A DNA stretch of 64,000 nt from Echinococcus granulosus (taxonomy: Eukaryota; Platyhelminthes; Cestoda; Cyclophyllidea; Taeniidae): positions 1 to 64,000 of the forward strand of contig NW_020170535.1 in assembly GCF_000524195.1 (NCBI RefSeq). Reading direction: 5' to 3'. A program made the translations under genes and the position numbers. Shown piece after piece: positions 43,901-57,544 of the stretch (its first letter is position 1; every line of letters starts with the position of its first letter). The notes under the pieces are model-generated. The model was not told the DNA's origin. It was given only the letters and a program-made list of their open reading frames with translations, and did no database searches.

Positions 43901-46900
43901 CTTTTATGAAGCTAGTGAGCCTAAAGCGTAATGGTTTTGGTTCATTTATCGAGCTTAATAATGGCTCTTCTCTTCGACATCGGTTTGAGGTTCTTCTTTT
44001 GTTTTAGCGTTTGCCAGAGTGACTAAATAGCTTTCAGTAAATGATGCAATCAAAAGGTCTTTGTGTGATGGTGAAACTGTGCGTACATCTCAAAGGTTCT
44101 TTCTATCATGGCAAATGAGACGAGTGTTAAGTTTTAATTCGTTGTACTTCTCGGGTGCATCCAATTTTATTTAATTTTAATGCTTATTATTGAATATACA
44201 TGTATTTGTTGGGTTATCATGCGAAACACTGAGCACGAGAAAATAATGCAACTGTTGTCGTTGTGACCCCAATCACCACACTGATATGCGATCTTCGAAA
44301 ATTTTTTGTATTTCCGTTTACCTCATTTCACGCTCTAATTAAATTCAAGGTAAATTCGTGTTTTAAAAACTGGTACTGATTACTTAGTTTTTTTTCGCCA
44401 TTGTGTGCTAGTGAATGCCCAAGGTACGCTGCATAACTTGTTTACAGACTCTGCCCTACGAGATTGGTATTGTGCGACAGTTCCCATTCAGTTCAACGCT
44501 CCAACGAATGTCCGTTATCGCGAGGGCCCTCAACGGAAGCCACTTCTGTGTTTACACAAAGGGCTCGCCTGAGATGATCGAAACCCTCTGCCGGAAGGAG
44601 ACGCGTAAGTTGGAAAGCTTTTAGAAAGGAGCAAAAATTTACAGTTGCATTCCTTTATTTGAACCCCCCTCCTAACTGTTTTAGTCCCGCGCGACTTCCA
44701 CAAGGTGTTGCTAGAATACACTCGTGAGGGTTACCGCGTGCTCGCTCTAGCCTGGCGGCCGCTTCGAGTGGCCTACACCCGAGTCATGCGTCTCCAACGT
44801 ACCAGCATCGAACGTCAACTACAGTTCCTTGGTCTGCTAGTGATGGAGAATCGCCTCAAGCCGGAGAGCGCTCCCGTAATCAAACTTCTCAAAGAAGCTC
44901 GTATTCGGCCTGTTATGGTTACTGGTGGGTTAAGCTCTATTCCTTTTCCTCCTTTCTTGGGGTTTACCGTATAGCTGGAGCTCAGTAAAGATGCAATATG
45001 CTCCTCCTCACTTCTTCCAGGTGATAACATGCTCACTGCTCTCTCGGTTGCTCGCGATTGTGAAATGATTGATGAGATGGATCGCATCATTATCGTCTCT
45101 GCAAAATCACCGAAACGACCATCAAAAAGCGCAATGCTAGAGGAGGTTAGCGGAGATTCGCACATTTCGGGTGGGGGGTCTTCGACTCCCGATGATTCGG
45201 TGGAGTTGTGGAAGAATTTGGTGCAGTTTCACTATGCTGAGGACCTTCACAAACCCGTGACGGAGGTGACTACCGCATCAAAAAGGCAGACGTCTGACCT
45301 TGAAAGTGAGGAGGAGTTGAATGTCATTCGGCGACTCTCTACAATCGCTAGGTGGCTGCCGTGCTTGTGAGTCAGGCGTTAAACTGTGCACAACCTTTGT
45401 GTGTGCACAATTTACAAATATTTTTACTCGCAACGCGGTTCGAATGATTGGTATGATTATTGTAGAAGACGAAAACGGATCCTCTCATCTTCCAGTGGAG
45501 GCGTGGAGAATGATGTGGAGGCTTACGGGGCCGCTTCCAGCGGGGAGAAGGGAAACGAGAGGGCTCAACAAATGCACGCTGATCGACTGCCTGGACGCGC
45601 CAAATTGGGGCATCGTATCACTCTGCGCATGGTCGATCGACCCGACTTTCACCTGGCACTTTCGGGCAAAACGTGGGCTATAATTCGCGAGCACTTTCCC
45701 TCTCTCATTCCCAAGGTTAGAATCCTTACTCTAAAAAAAAACGGGGGGTTTTACTTAGCAATTTAAGCTAGGTGCGGAACTTTTTTGTTTGCGAAACGAA
45801 GCGCAAAGGAACTAGTAGGGAAGGTTAAATGATCTCTTTGTACGCCTTCCTTCCTAGCTCGTGGTAAAAGGCACAGTTTTCGCTCGCTTCTCACCGGAGC
45901 AGAAGTCTCAACTAGTGGAGGCTCTGCAATGCGTGGGCTACTCCGTCTCGATGTGCGGTGACGGGGCGAATGACTGCGGTGCGTTGAAAGCAGCACATGC
46001 TGGTATAGCACTAAGTCAGGCCGAGGCGTCCGTGGCTAGTCCCTTCACCTCTGGCCTGCAGAATATCAGCTGTGTGCCTCGACTCATCCGTGAGGGTCGC
46101 TGTGCGTTGGCCACCAGCTTTGGCACCTTCAAGTTCATGATGGGCTACTCTATCACCCAGTTTACCAGCGTTCTCATACTCTACGTTGTAGGTCATATCT
46201 CGCGTCTTCTCCACTATTTTTGTTTTATTGTATTCTCTGTTAGAATGCAGTGCCCGATTTACTCATTGTAGGTTAACGCAGCACTCGAAGATATGCAATT
46301 TCTCTACATCGACTTGTTTGTCATCACTTCTCTTGGCGTTACTTGTAAGTCTCTTTCCTTTTGTAGTCCACATCTCTGTTAGCCACAGTGACAACTAGCC
46401 ACTTGCCTAAATTCCTCCGAATAAACCTAAATGCTTGTTAACTTTTGATCGGCATACTTTGTTCTGTCTTCAGTCAGCTACGCCAAGGCTTACGGACGTC
46501 TCTCACCAGAACCCCCAACAATGCGTCTCGTCTCCACAACGACCCTCCTGTCACTAGGCAGTCAGTTGCTTCTAATTATAGGCACTCAGTTAGCCACTTT
46601 CTTCTACATTGGCTCTCAGCCTTGGTAGGTGTTCTACCTTTTCCCTCCTCGGGTGCTTTAATCAACCCAATGCAAGGCATTCACCCAGGGTGTTAACCAC
46701 GGCTTTGTAGGGCGTTTGAAGAGGGCGAGATGACAAATACGGCAATATTCCTTATCTCCTGCTATCAGTATATACTACTCGCCGTAGTTTTCTCTAAAGG
46801 ACCGCCATATCGCCAAAGAATATACACGAATTGTAAGTTCCACGCGCTGTGTTGTACACCTGGGTGTGTAGGTTTTTTGGCACACATCATCATTATCCGC

Positions 46901-48269
46901 ATGGCCTGTTTGGTGCGATTTTACAAAATCCTTGAAAATAGCTTTACTTTGTGTTTTGGCACTGCGATCTAAGTTGGTCCTCAAGTACCCAAGCTATGCC
47001 TAAACGTGTGCTTTAAAGTGAACCTGACGGTGTTCTGACTGCATTCTGATTTCATTAAATTTTCTAAACTAGATTGTTTTGTGTGTTTTCAGACCTCTTC
47101 CTGGCCAATGTCCTTATCGTCCTGGGAACTAACCTCTTGATCAACCTGTATCAAGGAGAAGCTCTACTGAATTTCATGACTGTGCGTGATTTTTTTCCCC
47201 CCTCGATTCAGCGTCGATGTTTGCCCTCATTGACAGTTTTTTGTTCTGTCTCCAGTTGGTGGTGTTCCCATCCTACACGGTGCGTGTTATGCTGATACTA
47301 ATTGCCCTGGCAAATTTCCTGCTCGGCTCCCTGATTGAGATGCTGGTGGAAGGTGTGGCCTTCCGTCGGCACATGCGAGAGCTCAAGAAGACCCTCTTCC
47401 CGCGCTACGTAGCGCGTAAGGACTACGAGCGTATTCGCGAGGAGATCGATCGAATGGCGGGTGATTGGCCGCCCGTTATCCGTTCTGCGAGCATTCAGGA
47501 CATTAGGACGGAGTTCTTTGCTGAGGAGCAGCAACAGGAGGCTGCACACTGTTTCTCCGGTGACCGAGTGCGCGACGACTCTTGTTCTTTTTGCAGTGAG
47601 GATGATAACCATGATCCAGTCCGGGTGCGCGACTCTGGTGGTGCTGCTTTCGTTGCTTCTGGTCGCAGACGCCGTCACTCTAGCTCGCATGTAGGTCATC
47701 CACTAACTCAGTGGAACATTGTACTTGAAATTTTCCTATCACCCTTGCACTTTCCCAACTAAGACTTGTCAATGGAGGATGTTTTGGAACTTAGGTGATC
47801 GTAGTTTATATCACCGCTCCTGAAATGCACGCAAATTGTGTTTGGCTCACCATCACTCTTCAAAGTGTGCATGAGTGTGTTGTCCAGCTAACTCACTCTG
47901 CCCTCACCGGTGGTTAGTATGGTTGATGTTTGGGTCGATTCAAGGGTCTTAAATTGTCATTAATGTAGGCGTGCTTATCAACCTTGTTAGTTCCACAATC
48001 GATCCCGATCGTTGGAAGCCTCGGAGCTGCGCAGCCTGATGAAAAACCGTGAGCACGACGGGGCTCATCAAATGCCTGGGGACAGTGCTTCTGAGCAGCC
48101 TTCAGGGATGCCTGCAACTACTGAAGGAGCAGGTTCCAAGGGCACGCGTCAGAACTATTTCTACGTCTCGCGCCACCGCACTCAAAGCAGTACCTGCGAT
48201 CAGCGCAAAGGGCCTGCTGATGCCGATAAGATTCCCGTTCTCCCCCTGCATGATCCGGGACTTTCCTAG
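40961..48269 (+). CDS. ATP13A2/3: P5B-type ATPase, ATP13A2/3-like, 23 exons
   Basis: Exons: 40961-41029, 41066-41233, 41266-41409, 41446-41528, 41666-41807, 41845-41979, 42054-42129, 42199-42330, 42496-42815, 43011-43211, 43337-43543, 43749-43868, 44448-44604, 44685-44924, 45021-45366, 45466-45715, 45858-46187, 46272-46344, 46474-46624, 46711-46832, 47093-47181, 47256-47690, 47991-48269. All phases agree, giving 1422 residues. P5B marks: the N-terminal membrane-associated segment [21 protein letters not shown] (316-319, actuator); VPPALP (445-450, the P5B M4 signature); DKTGT (Asp489 phosphorylated); KGSPE (637-641, nucleotide site); TGDN (731-734); GDGAND (964-969). P5B pumps export polyamines from endolysosomes. 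Two departures: a P-domain insert (roughly 755-895) with Ser- and charge-rich sequence, and a cytosolic tail of about 200 residues after the last membrane helix, where human ATP13A2 has about 45. Introns range from 32 to 579 nt. The first exon is the least certain part; it begins [12 protein letters not shown]. Confidence 0.93.
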
Positions 48270-50699
48270 CATCGCTTCTTGTATGGCCTTGCCTACCGCT
48301 CTCGCCGTGCCAGTTACCTCCCCTCTGGGGTTTGCTCAGCAACCCGCCCCCTCGCTATTGGCTGCCGTTACTCCCCATGTAGAAGTTGTGTCCCTCTTAC
48401 ATCATATCATATTGTCCCATTTTTACTTCACTATTCTCTTACTATCTTTTCCTTTCCTCTTGAAATGTGTCCCTATTTACTGTTTTTATGCACATACATA
48501 TATTTACGAGGGCGGTTTAGGCCTGCGCCTGGATGGACAAAAAACGTCCTTTTTCGCCCCGAATTGGTGATAACTGTTACGTGAGTAACAAATGGGAGGG
48601 GTTGCTTGACAAATGTTGGGTTAGCTGAACAGGAGCAGATGTTGGGGTCGCGCACCTGCGTAATGACCCCAATAGATCTTCAAATGCTCCTAGATGGATC
48701 AAGGTACAGTTTGATTAGTTTGGCAGGTAGTGGGTCTTACAACAACTTGGTCAGCTTCTTCTACTTCAGTTGGTAATTTTATAAATTAATGAAAGAAATC
48801 TACTTTTGGGAAGCCGGAGGTGAGTCAGTGGTTCTTCACCTTGCAGTGATCTAATTATTGTTTAGTCGCGGCATCTTCCCCTCAACTTGGCTTCCCCACT
48901 TGACATCACAGGCTCTGCCCCTCATTGGTATGGTCTACTACGACTTCAGGAAGGACTGAGGAGGCTGCATTCTTGAATGGCTTCTAAATGTTAGACCACT
49001 TGATTATTTCCCATTAAATTAAAACATTTAAATGTTTCATTTTTTTCTCTGACGCAGGACGCGTGTGATGTATCTTCCCTAAGGGACAGTTTAATGTGGT
49101 ATATGTAAATAGATTAAAAATTGATCAATTTTTCATGTCAAAAAACGTGGAAATTTAGCCGAGATGAAAAGCGGTTTTAGGACACAATATTTCTGCCCCT
49201 TTTTCATAAAAAGAATGGCATATTTTAAAAGTGTTTCAGTTCGCTAGATTCGTGTCTGCCACACCACTGTAAGATGTGTCAAAAAGTGTGATTCTCTGCG
49301 GTTCACCACAGGGCCTCCACCAGGCTCACTAATCTCCGATAACGTTTAACACGCTCTGCCTTTCCATGTCACCACCATCACCACCCACACCTTTACGTCA
49401 GCACACAAGATTCATGCTTATTTCTATACATAGAAAAGGTGCCATGCGACTGTTGGGTTTTTTTTACCAAATGAGTCTCAGTTTACGTTACGATGGCGTA
49501 CACGGTGTGGATGCTGTTGCGTTATGTGCGTCTGCTGACCCCCACCTGGTGGGTTCTCACAACAACAACCTACGCGTTGCAGACCTCTCGCCTCAGCGAG
49601 GGCACATCACGCATCATGTGAATGAGCATGAGATTGGTCCACACCGGAGCTCACCGCTGGTTTATTCACGGCACGTTCTGTGAAGGCAACGTGTTATATA
49701 GAAGCTTGTAAAATCTACGGAGAGTGAATAGTTTGGAAGATTCGAAATGTTTGGACAAACTAAAATAGACAATTTCAGTGAGACATTGTCCTCCAACAGC
49801 CTATGACAGACGAGAAAAACAAGAAAACATTGATCACCTATTACATAAGAAACCTCAGGCAATTGTGGAGCATTACTCTTTGTTGTCATTATCTGCCAGC
49901 CTCAAAGCAAAGATTGAGTCTATCTCTTCACAACAATTTAATCCTTTGTGAGTGAATTGTTGTTAATATTTGGGGGGCTTGAAGTAGAAGGGGTTGCAGT
50001 GCTGCCTCAACCAAATAGTGCCTCACGATTGAAGTGGCTTTTATAAATTACCTTAGATGTTGAAAGTGCTTGTCATTTTTTAATACGCCTAGGTAAAACG
50101 AAGCTCAAAATCCTAATTTTATGCATGAAATGTCTGGTGACAATTGAGAGTGATAAATTTGCAGAGCCTCTGCGCTGCCCGGCTAGTAGAACAGGAATGG
50201 CAGACGCCTCCATAGTTTGTGCTTTCAATTCCACGTCAAACTTCCTGTGGCTTACAAAAGTCTCAAGCTATCATAAGACAGGGACAATTTGTTGTTTTAT
50301 GAATCCCTAAGCGTTTCAGTTTATTTGAGAATGTGACAGTTGCACATTTCTAGTTGTGCGTTCGTAGATGATGTCATGTGTGCGACGTGGTTTTCGTCAC
50401 TTCATAGAAACTGCTTGTACTAAATAGTGATGCAGACTGGTTGGTGAACTTTTTTTCACAAAGTAAATTACAAATTTTTTTCATCTGAATAAGTCGCATA
50501 TGTTAGCATTTAAGTAGTATCGTTTTAAGGGCTGTGATGACCAATGTTTCCATGAGAAGGTTAAAGCAAATTTGTGGAAAGGCCGAACTTACTACTCCTA
50601 ATGACTGCAAATATTTCATGGCCTAGAACTTTTGTGCCCGGATCAAAATCTTGTTCGGTTTTAGTGCAATGCTTTAATTATTTAACTTTTCGTTTTGGT
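48270..50699. other. 3' flank of the ATPase gene, non-coding
   Basis: I see no gene, no clear AATAAA close to the stop, and no LTR copy here. Open frames near 48049 and 48279 are read-through of the last ATPase exon in other frames. Confidence 0.4.
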
Positions 50700-51660
50700 T
50701 TTACGGGCGCTTAAGGCCCCGCCTTTGAACGTCCTCTGGGGGGCATGGTCTTCAGGCCATTTCAATACCCCCCCTTTTCTGTCCAGATATTACAGCTTGC
50801 TTTGTCCACAGGAAAGACTCATGTCGCTGCATTGGTAGCAGTGGAAAGTGAACCCGATCTTAAAAGGGAACTACCTGGATTTCTACTACTGAATTCTGAA
50901 CCACAACGTGGTGGAAGAAGGGCATATCCTGGGGATGGGAGGATCCGTGAAGATCCCTTACAGAAGGGCTGAAATTGACGGCCACCTTTGACAGACACAT
51001 CATTTTCGTATTTTCTAGGAATGCTGGCTACAACTGAATCGGCAATAATCGGAGTCGTCTGCGGTGCCTGTATAAAGAAGTCACTGCCACCTCTTCACCA
51101 GACGGGTAGAACCCAAATGGTAGATATGGTTGGATAGCACCACATTGAGAGCGACGTGGTAAGGAGGAGCAGATGCGAGACCTTGTTTCCACTTGGCACT
51201 ATTTCAAACCTCGACCCTTATTAAATGACTCATCTCTTAGGTCAGTGTCCTTACGACGACCAGCGATGAACATACCGGATGACCAACATATTCCCTAAAC
51301 AGGACGAAACTTGAGATCCAATGGAATTGCCAGGAGGGAGCAGTGATGTTACGGTCAGGTATCCGCTCAATTGCGCGCAAATTCGACGGTTAATGCTCTT
51401 GGTCAAGGGGTGTTTGTCTCACTGCATCGACTGCGTTGTGATGGCAAGGACAGAATTGGGGTTGATGAGTACAAGGACAGGGCGGCTAGGTAATACCTTG
51501 ATTACTCATGTTTCCTTTCCTTTTGGTTTCTTGGGTACTGGAGGCACCATAATTGTACTTCTGCCTGGCGGAATGGCCTCAGAGCTATACCAGTAGCATC
51601 CCCAGCTCTTCTGTACGTCGGCAATAGATATTCCGCTCAAGCATTATGCCTTATACCATC
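50700..51660 (+). mobile_element. TRIM-like element, plus orientation, with LTR-PBS junction
   Basis: A 5' LTR remnant (CGCTTAAGGCCCCGCC, then the end GTCGCTGCA) stops at 50831. TGGTAGCAGTGGAAAGTGAA starts at 50833 and is colinear with 14580 and the junction at 57624. The interior shares GGTGGAAGAAGGGCATATCC and CAGAAGGGCTGAAATTGACG with the other two. A decayed 3' LTR at about 51530-51660 carries TCTGTACGTCGGCAATAGAT. No gag/pol frame. Confidence 0.6.
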
Positions 51661-51839
51661 GCACTATCAATTTCAGTGAAAAAAATATGCCTAAGTTATT
51701 TGTGCTATCAATAAATCTCCCACCAGAAACAGCGGACAATCGCGTTGGTTCTCATACTTTCGTGTAAAAATAAATTATTACCCCATTAAAATGCTTTCCA
51801 CCTGAATTCTACAATGCTTCAGCCAATGCGATAAATGAG

Positions 51840-52010
51840 ACTTCTCTGAGGAATAAAGAGGACCTACTACTAGGGCAGAATGTGTATTTTTAACGTACAG
51901 TCGCAGTCAGGGCTATTGGCATGGCTCGGAGGCCAGACCAATCGGTGGACCTACAATAATGGGTCTCTAGGTGGTCCGGTACCAAAATCGAGAGATAAAC
52001 AAATGAATAA
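51840..52010 (-). repeat. LTR copy, minus orientation
   Basis: It contains CTACTAGGGCAGAATGTG, CTCGGAGGCCAGACC and ACCAAAATCGAGAGATAAAC, in the same order as the minus-oriented copies at 3452 and 61610. Edges are approximate. Confidence 0.6.
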
Positions 52011-53099
52011 CGAGTAATACTAACTTAAGTTTATATTTTTGGATCTAGCTTAGTCACCCTGCAATAGACGAAATCACTGAGGCACTTAAAGGCAGTTTTA
52101 TATAATACTTGTCATATTTTTCCTGCGTCTAGCCGCCCCAACACTTATGCCCGACTACTGAGTGTAAGTGGAGGGAGGCGAGGCTGAGTGACACGAGTTG
52201 CACACGCCATGCCACCAGCAGCCTTCTTGTTCGCCTCGATTCTCATCATCCACTCCAACGCATCATCAATTCAAATGGAGTTCGGTAACACCAGTGACAA
52301 ATGGTTAAGTACCGCTCTAACGTAGTTGAAACCAGATTGCTTGAAAGAGTGTCACACCCAGCTACAGGAACACCTTCCTACGAAGCTGTGAAACCATACT
52401 TCTCACACCCTGCAATCGGAACTTACCTCGAATGACTACTAATGGCGGTGATACATATCTCAGTGTACCAAGTATATTCTCCTAGTGAGCAGGAAGATAG
52501 TCCAATGAGAAAATCATAATAATAACTGCTATTTTTTTCATTGGTTCTTGTAACAACTTTACAGCTAACCCTTTCATAATATTCCACTTGTCACCTAAGC
52601 GAGTCATCGATGCAACCCAGATCTCGGCATTTGTAGCTATCCAGCAGAATTACCACCATTATAATGCGAATTTCTCCATTACCTTGCAAAATTTCGCCAT
52701 TAATGAAATGACGATGCAAAGCTGATGCTCGTGAGCCTCGGATTTGGGTTGCATTATCATTAACCGAGGCGCTCTTCCCGCTGTAATCCTATACCCACCG
52801 TAACTTGTGCTAAGGCAATTCTCACCCCCAAGTACAAGAAAAGGTAGATTTTTTTTTCATTGCAATGTTTACACCAAAAAAACACCCCAATTTCATTCGT
52901 CCCGTTTAAACAGCTTTTAACGAACAAAATACAAAGGTCTCATTTTCAGACAGGCCTCGTGATCATGAAGGGGGTGAGTATTTGTTTCTCCCCTTCAAAA
53001 GGGTACCATTTAGTGGGTCAGATGATTACAAATGGTAAGTTAAAGTTTTTGAAGGCGCCTGAATACTCTGATTACTTGTTTATCCCTTCACCTTTATTT

Positions 53100-53256
53100 C
53101 GATGGCACTTAAGCCTCCGCTGGCTGTACTTCCACTGACCGGCATGGCCTTCGGGACACGCGCTTAGGGCTCTCAGCCCTTCTGCACGTCGGCAATACAT
53201 ATTCAGTCAGAGTTTTGGGCTTTTTTCCCTCCTCATAGTGGTCTAAGGGCACTACA
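53100..53256 (+). repeat. LTR copy, plus orientation
   Basis: It carries AAGCCTCCGCTGGCTGTAC, CTTCTGCACGTCGGCAATAC and a terminal AGGGCACTACA. The 5' end is diverged. Confidence 0.6.
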
Positions 53257-56200
53257 TTGCCCATTTAAATTCCTACACAGAGAATCTTGTGCAAGTGCTC
53301 CACTATCAGGTGAGTTTGTGACCAAAGTGCACAACAATTTGCCCTGGCTATTCAACATCGAAAGGGCATTGTGTCAACAATCCACTTGACAAATGCAGGT
53401 AGAATCAAAACTTTAACCTTTTTAAAAACTAAGTGAATTTAACAGTGTCATAGAGACACAAGCATGCTTAGAGCTAGTTGATTAAAAAGATTTGTCGCTG
53501 TCATAATTTTCCTGGATTTAATTCTATGAGAATGGAATCGCTATGCCTCGGAGGCAATGCCGCTGGGAGGAAATACACATAGCCATACCATTAAATGCCG
53601 GAGTAACTAAAACGCGGAGTTTAACAAGCAATCAAATCTTCTTGAAGTTTTTTTCTGAAAAACCTACGCTTGATAAGTTATTGTGATGAAGTGTGTCGTA
53701 AATACCACCAGTAAAATAAGATTATCTATGACCTTGAATAGGTTTCTAAGTGGAGGGCAACAGGTACGTGGGGAACCCAGCATCCTAGCTTCACTGTATT
53801 CTTATTATTACTATTGGTTAAAAAAAAAGAGTATGGTAATCCGAAATACTAGCATTTATCGCTAAGAAGCTAAAATGTTTTAAAAGCTTGGATGTAATTG
53901 TGATCGTGAAGAATGTGGCGCCCTCCAACCTATGATGTTTATGCCCGTGAAGCTCAAGTGGGGGGACAAAAAGGGCCAAAAGCACAAACGGGATAACAGT
54001 AGCCCGTCAAACAGGCCTCTTGAACACTCTAGAAAGATGCTAGCTTATAGAATGTGTGCTCGATCAGGCATTGGTCGGGAACCTGAGACTGGCCTTGAAC
54101 TTCGTTTGGTCGTCTCGAGCTTCGGAGAAATTGGACCATAGGGTTGGACAGTTGATTCTCTCGGTGACGGTCCAATGGTTTCTCATGACAACTTGGGTGT
54201 AATTTTGGTGCTGGAGACGGTAGTCGGTTGCAATCTCACTAGCGCGTGCTGCTCCTGACTCCACCATCAAACGTGGCTGGCACAGGTATGTCCGAGGCTC
54301 CTGCTTCTTCACTGCTTGTTCAAACGGGCTTTCATGACTGTCTGCATGACAGCATTCTTCATTGTATCCTCGTCTGGGCGTTTACGGTATCTGTGCTTCT
54401 TGACAATGAAGTTGGCTTCAAGCATGCGGATGGGAATCTGATAAATCTTCCGGCCAAGGGATCATTGACTGGTTTTTACTGTTGCATTATGATTACCTGC
54501 GATCATCGAGACTTCATGTTTGAGGGTGGCAAGTGGTGCCATCCGATTTCTGTGGTTTATAGGTTCATAGGTTATCCTGTTCATTCTTGCTCAAGAGACG
54601 AGTGCGGATGCCTGAGTCGGTAGACAAATGCAGTGTATTGGCCAACAAACGGCCTTTTAATTGCTCGTCAGCCATCGCCCTCAGTTTGAAGCGTTCCTAC
54701 TGACGAGTGACTCTTCCTGCATAAGTTGAAAAAAATCCTCACCACCGTGCTTAGTTAGTTCCATGCAATGAACAAGGGAGACTGTCTTTAAAGAAAGCCT
54801 TCACTATAATCATTGTTCTACGTCTATTAGAGGTCCTTTTCTAAACGAATTCGGTGTACTTTTGCGTTTGGTCGTTTAGAGTTCCCGTAGTTTCATGCAT
54901 AACTAATGCAATTCGACAACACACCCATATGCATTCAACCGAGTTTCCGACCATTTAGATGTGGACCTGTAGAGGTAACTAACTGCCATGTTTCCACGGA
55001 ATTTGACCATGAGAGAAAGAAGCTAAGACTGCTGGCGAAGGTCGTGAACCAAATAGAAGTACATTCCTGGACGTGGTTGAGGTACAGAGTTTACATGGAT
55101 ATGTGTATAATCGGCTACTGGACAGGTGTTGATCAAATACAGCTCTGATTGTTGCTTATGTGTACAACTACTTCTGATCTCCGCCTGGACACCTCGAGCC
55201 TTGGTCGCGGCAAAATGCACATCAGAGTTCACGCTACCCCATTGTTTACAAGTCCTCATCCTGATAGTAAATACGGAGGTTTTGCGAACTCTAAACGCCG
55301 CAATGTTACCTCAACCTAATAAATTAGCCATATCCACGATAGATAAATTGATATGAATCGTAAAATTTAGTTGTCTTGAAATCACGAGAGAATGTTTTTG
55401 TAAATCAGCTCACAACACAGACGAGAAGTGATTTTTTAAGCTATGGGCTTCTTGGTAAATTAGTCACAGTACTGGGCATCAAGTTAAGAAAAGCACTAGC
55501 TTGACATCCACATGTAAATTACCCTATCACTTTAGGAAGTGTATGCTACTTGTTTAAATTTCAGTAGTTTTACCTAGGGCCTTATTTTTCTTGAATTGTC
55601 AAAATATGGGTAGATAGCCTGATAGATGATTAATCATGAATGTTTGCTGCAATTTTTTTATTCATACATTAAATGCGGAATTATGAGGATTTCTAGATAG
55701 TTTTACCAGGGTTAGTAAAACTTATTTTTGAGTACATTTGAGACTGGGCATAATGCAATAGTTTGTCTCATTTTTCTATTATATTTTGCATGAGTCAGTA
55801 TTATTACACAGACATGAGTGCCAGGATTAGCCCCAAATATCAAGTCAAGTCAAAAATCAGGCTTAGTAAGTCTAATTTTACATGCTACTTAGTAGCGTAT
55901 AAGTATGCCTTTGCCAATCTGATTAATTTCAACTGCACAATGCAAATTCCGGAGGGTGCAAATGAAAAGGGTTTAAAAATGAGGGACCATAAAGCTTATT
56001 TAATTTCTCAGCAACGAAGTTGTAGTTAATGCAGTAGATTTAAGTGAACAATTTTTCTGTCATCGGATGTTGAAAATATTTACACGTATGTTTATCATTC
56101 CTTGTCAGTTTACTAATTTTTGACAACCTCGAGCGATGTAGACCAAGTGTACACGAGTATTTTTTAAGTGCGTAGAAGCGGCACCCAGGTGGTAAAGAAA

Positions 56201-56980
56201 AGGACTTAAAAGTTCAGGAGATTCCCGTTCCCCATGAGAATTCAGTCCTATGCATACCACCCACGTGAAGAGGAATAAAAAGCGACAAGCGCAGTCAGGA
56301 CAACATGAGGTCCGACATTTTTACAGAGTACAAATGCTAGTAACAATTTTTAGTTTTGTGACTGGGATTCTGGTAGCTGGTTGTGCTGACACGAATCACT
56401 TTTGCTAATCAGTTTTTGTGTAATATATGAATGTTTGATATCAGAGGAACATTCGATCTCTTTTACTCAGTCGGAAAATCTGTATAGAGGCAATGGCTAA
56501 AATACAGTGCAAGACAAATTTGCATAATAGAAGTAAAGCTTTGGTTTCATTGAGATATTTTCCACTGGTTTGTAACTGAATACGAAAGGTCAGATTGCCT
56601 TACGGACTAAGTTAGAAAACCTTGACCTTCAACAGAACATTTCCATCGTTTACAGCGCATGTTTAATTAATGCTTCAGTTAGCAGGGTCATTTAAAAACA
56701 ATCAACCATTGCAATCCCACTGTTCTATACTTTTCCTTAACTCTAGTCTGTTCAAAATGTAGGCCCCCTCAGACCAAGAAAATTATACATTAATTTGATT
56801 GTATTAAGTTTAACCAACCCCTTAAAACTTGGTTTAATGCACACAGTGGTAATTGAGAACACAGTCCACACATTTGTCTAACCTTCTATTCTCTGTATTC
56901 GGTTTCATGAGCATAAAATTTCTGTTGACGACCAGACAGCTACCCAGGTGTCCGGTTCCCGTCCACAGCCTCCTCCTCCT
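53257..56980. other. Gene-poor stretch with one GC-richer patch
   Basis: Mostly AT-rich and featureless. A GC-richer patch at 53930-54620 holds overlapping open frames on both strands (125 codons at 54246 on plus, 82 codons at 54064-54312 on minus) with no recognisable domain. It could be a decayed gene or transposon fragment. No call is made. Confidence 0.35.
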
Positions 56981-56990
56981 CCTCAATCAC

Positions 56991-57134
56991 CTTCAAGACA
57001 GGAAGGGGGAGGAAGCAACGGGTGGCAGTAAACCTAATGCCGTTGCAACTAATGATTGCGGTGACAGCAGCAGTGCCGGCGACGGCAATGTATTGGACGT
57101 CAGCAAGCTGGAATGTGCTGACTATGTCATATTT
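56991..57134 (-). CDS. Candidate internal exon of an unknown minus-strand gene
   Basis: On the minus strand an acceptor AATTTTTTACAG ends at 57135, 48 codons follow without a stop, and a donor GTGATT starts at 56990, with both edges in phase 0. The peptide starts KYDIVSTFQLADVQYIAVAG and continues through an Ala/Ile-rich, membrane-like stretch to CFLPLPVLK. The base composition is richer in G+C than its surroundings. I recognise no family. The plus strand of the same DNA is also open (SSSAGDGNVLDVSKLE), so the strand is uncertain and it may be an isolated or decayed exon. Confidence 0.35.
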
Positions 57135-57544
57135 CTGTAAAAAATTTCCAAACATGCTTGTTTGGCCTACGAGTTCAGGTGATAGACAATATTGTGTTTT
57201 TTGAGGCCAAATCTTTTAAATATGGATGAATTTGGAGCAGCTGATTTCGTAGTCTACTTGATAAACTAGGCATAGTGTTTACAAATGAAATTGCTTTTAA
57301 TGGAGTGGGTTCGAGTGTTTTATTTTAGACAAAATGCTTCCCATGGTAATTCTGCATTAAATTTCACCGATCCAATGAAATTGACCTGTTTGTCCCTAAG
57401 CATATACCTTTCGGTACAAGTCGAGTAATATGTACTACGGTGATGATCCACTTTACTCTTTTTTTTTATTTTGCGGAGAATTTAGAGTCATCCAATGTAA
57501 ATCAACCGCATGGAATAGAATCCGGACCTTGTCAGTTGTCCGCA

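Noticed and set aside
54246..54623. 125-codon open frame in a GC-richer patch
   Set aside because: Competing frames on both strands, no domain, no splice context. A decayed element is as likely.
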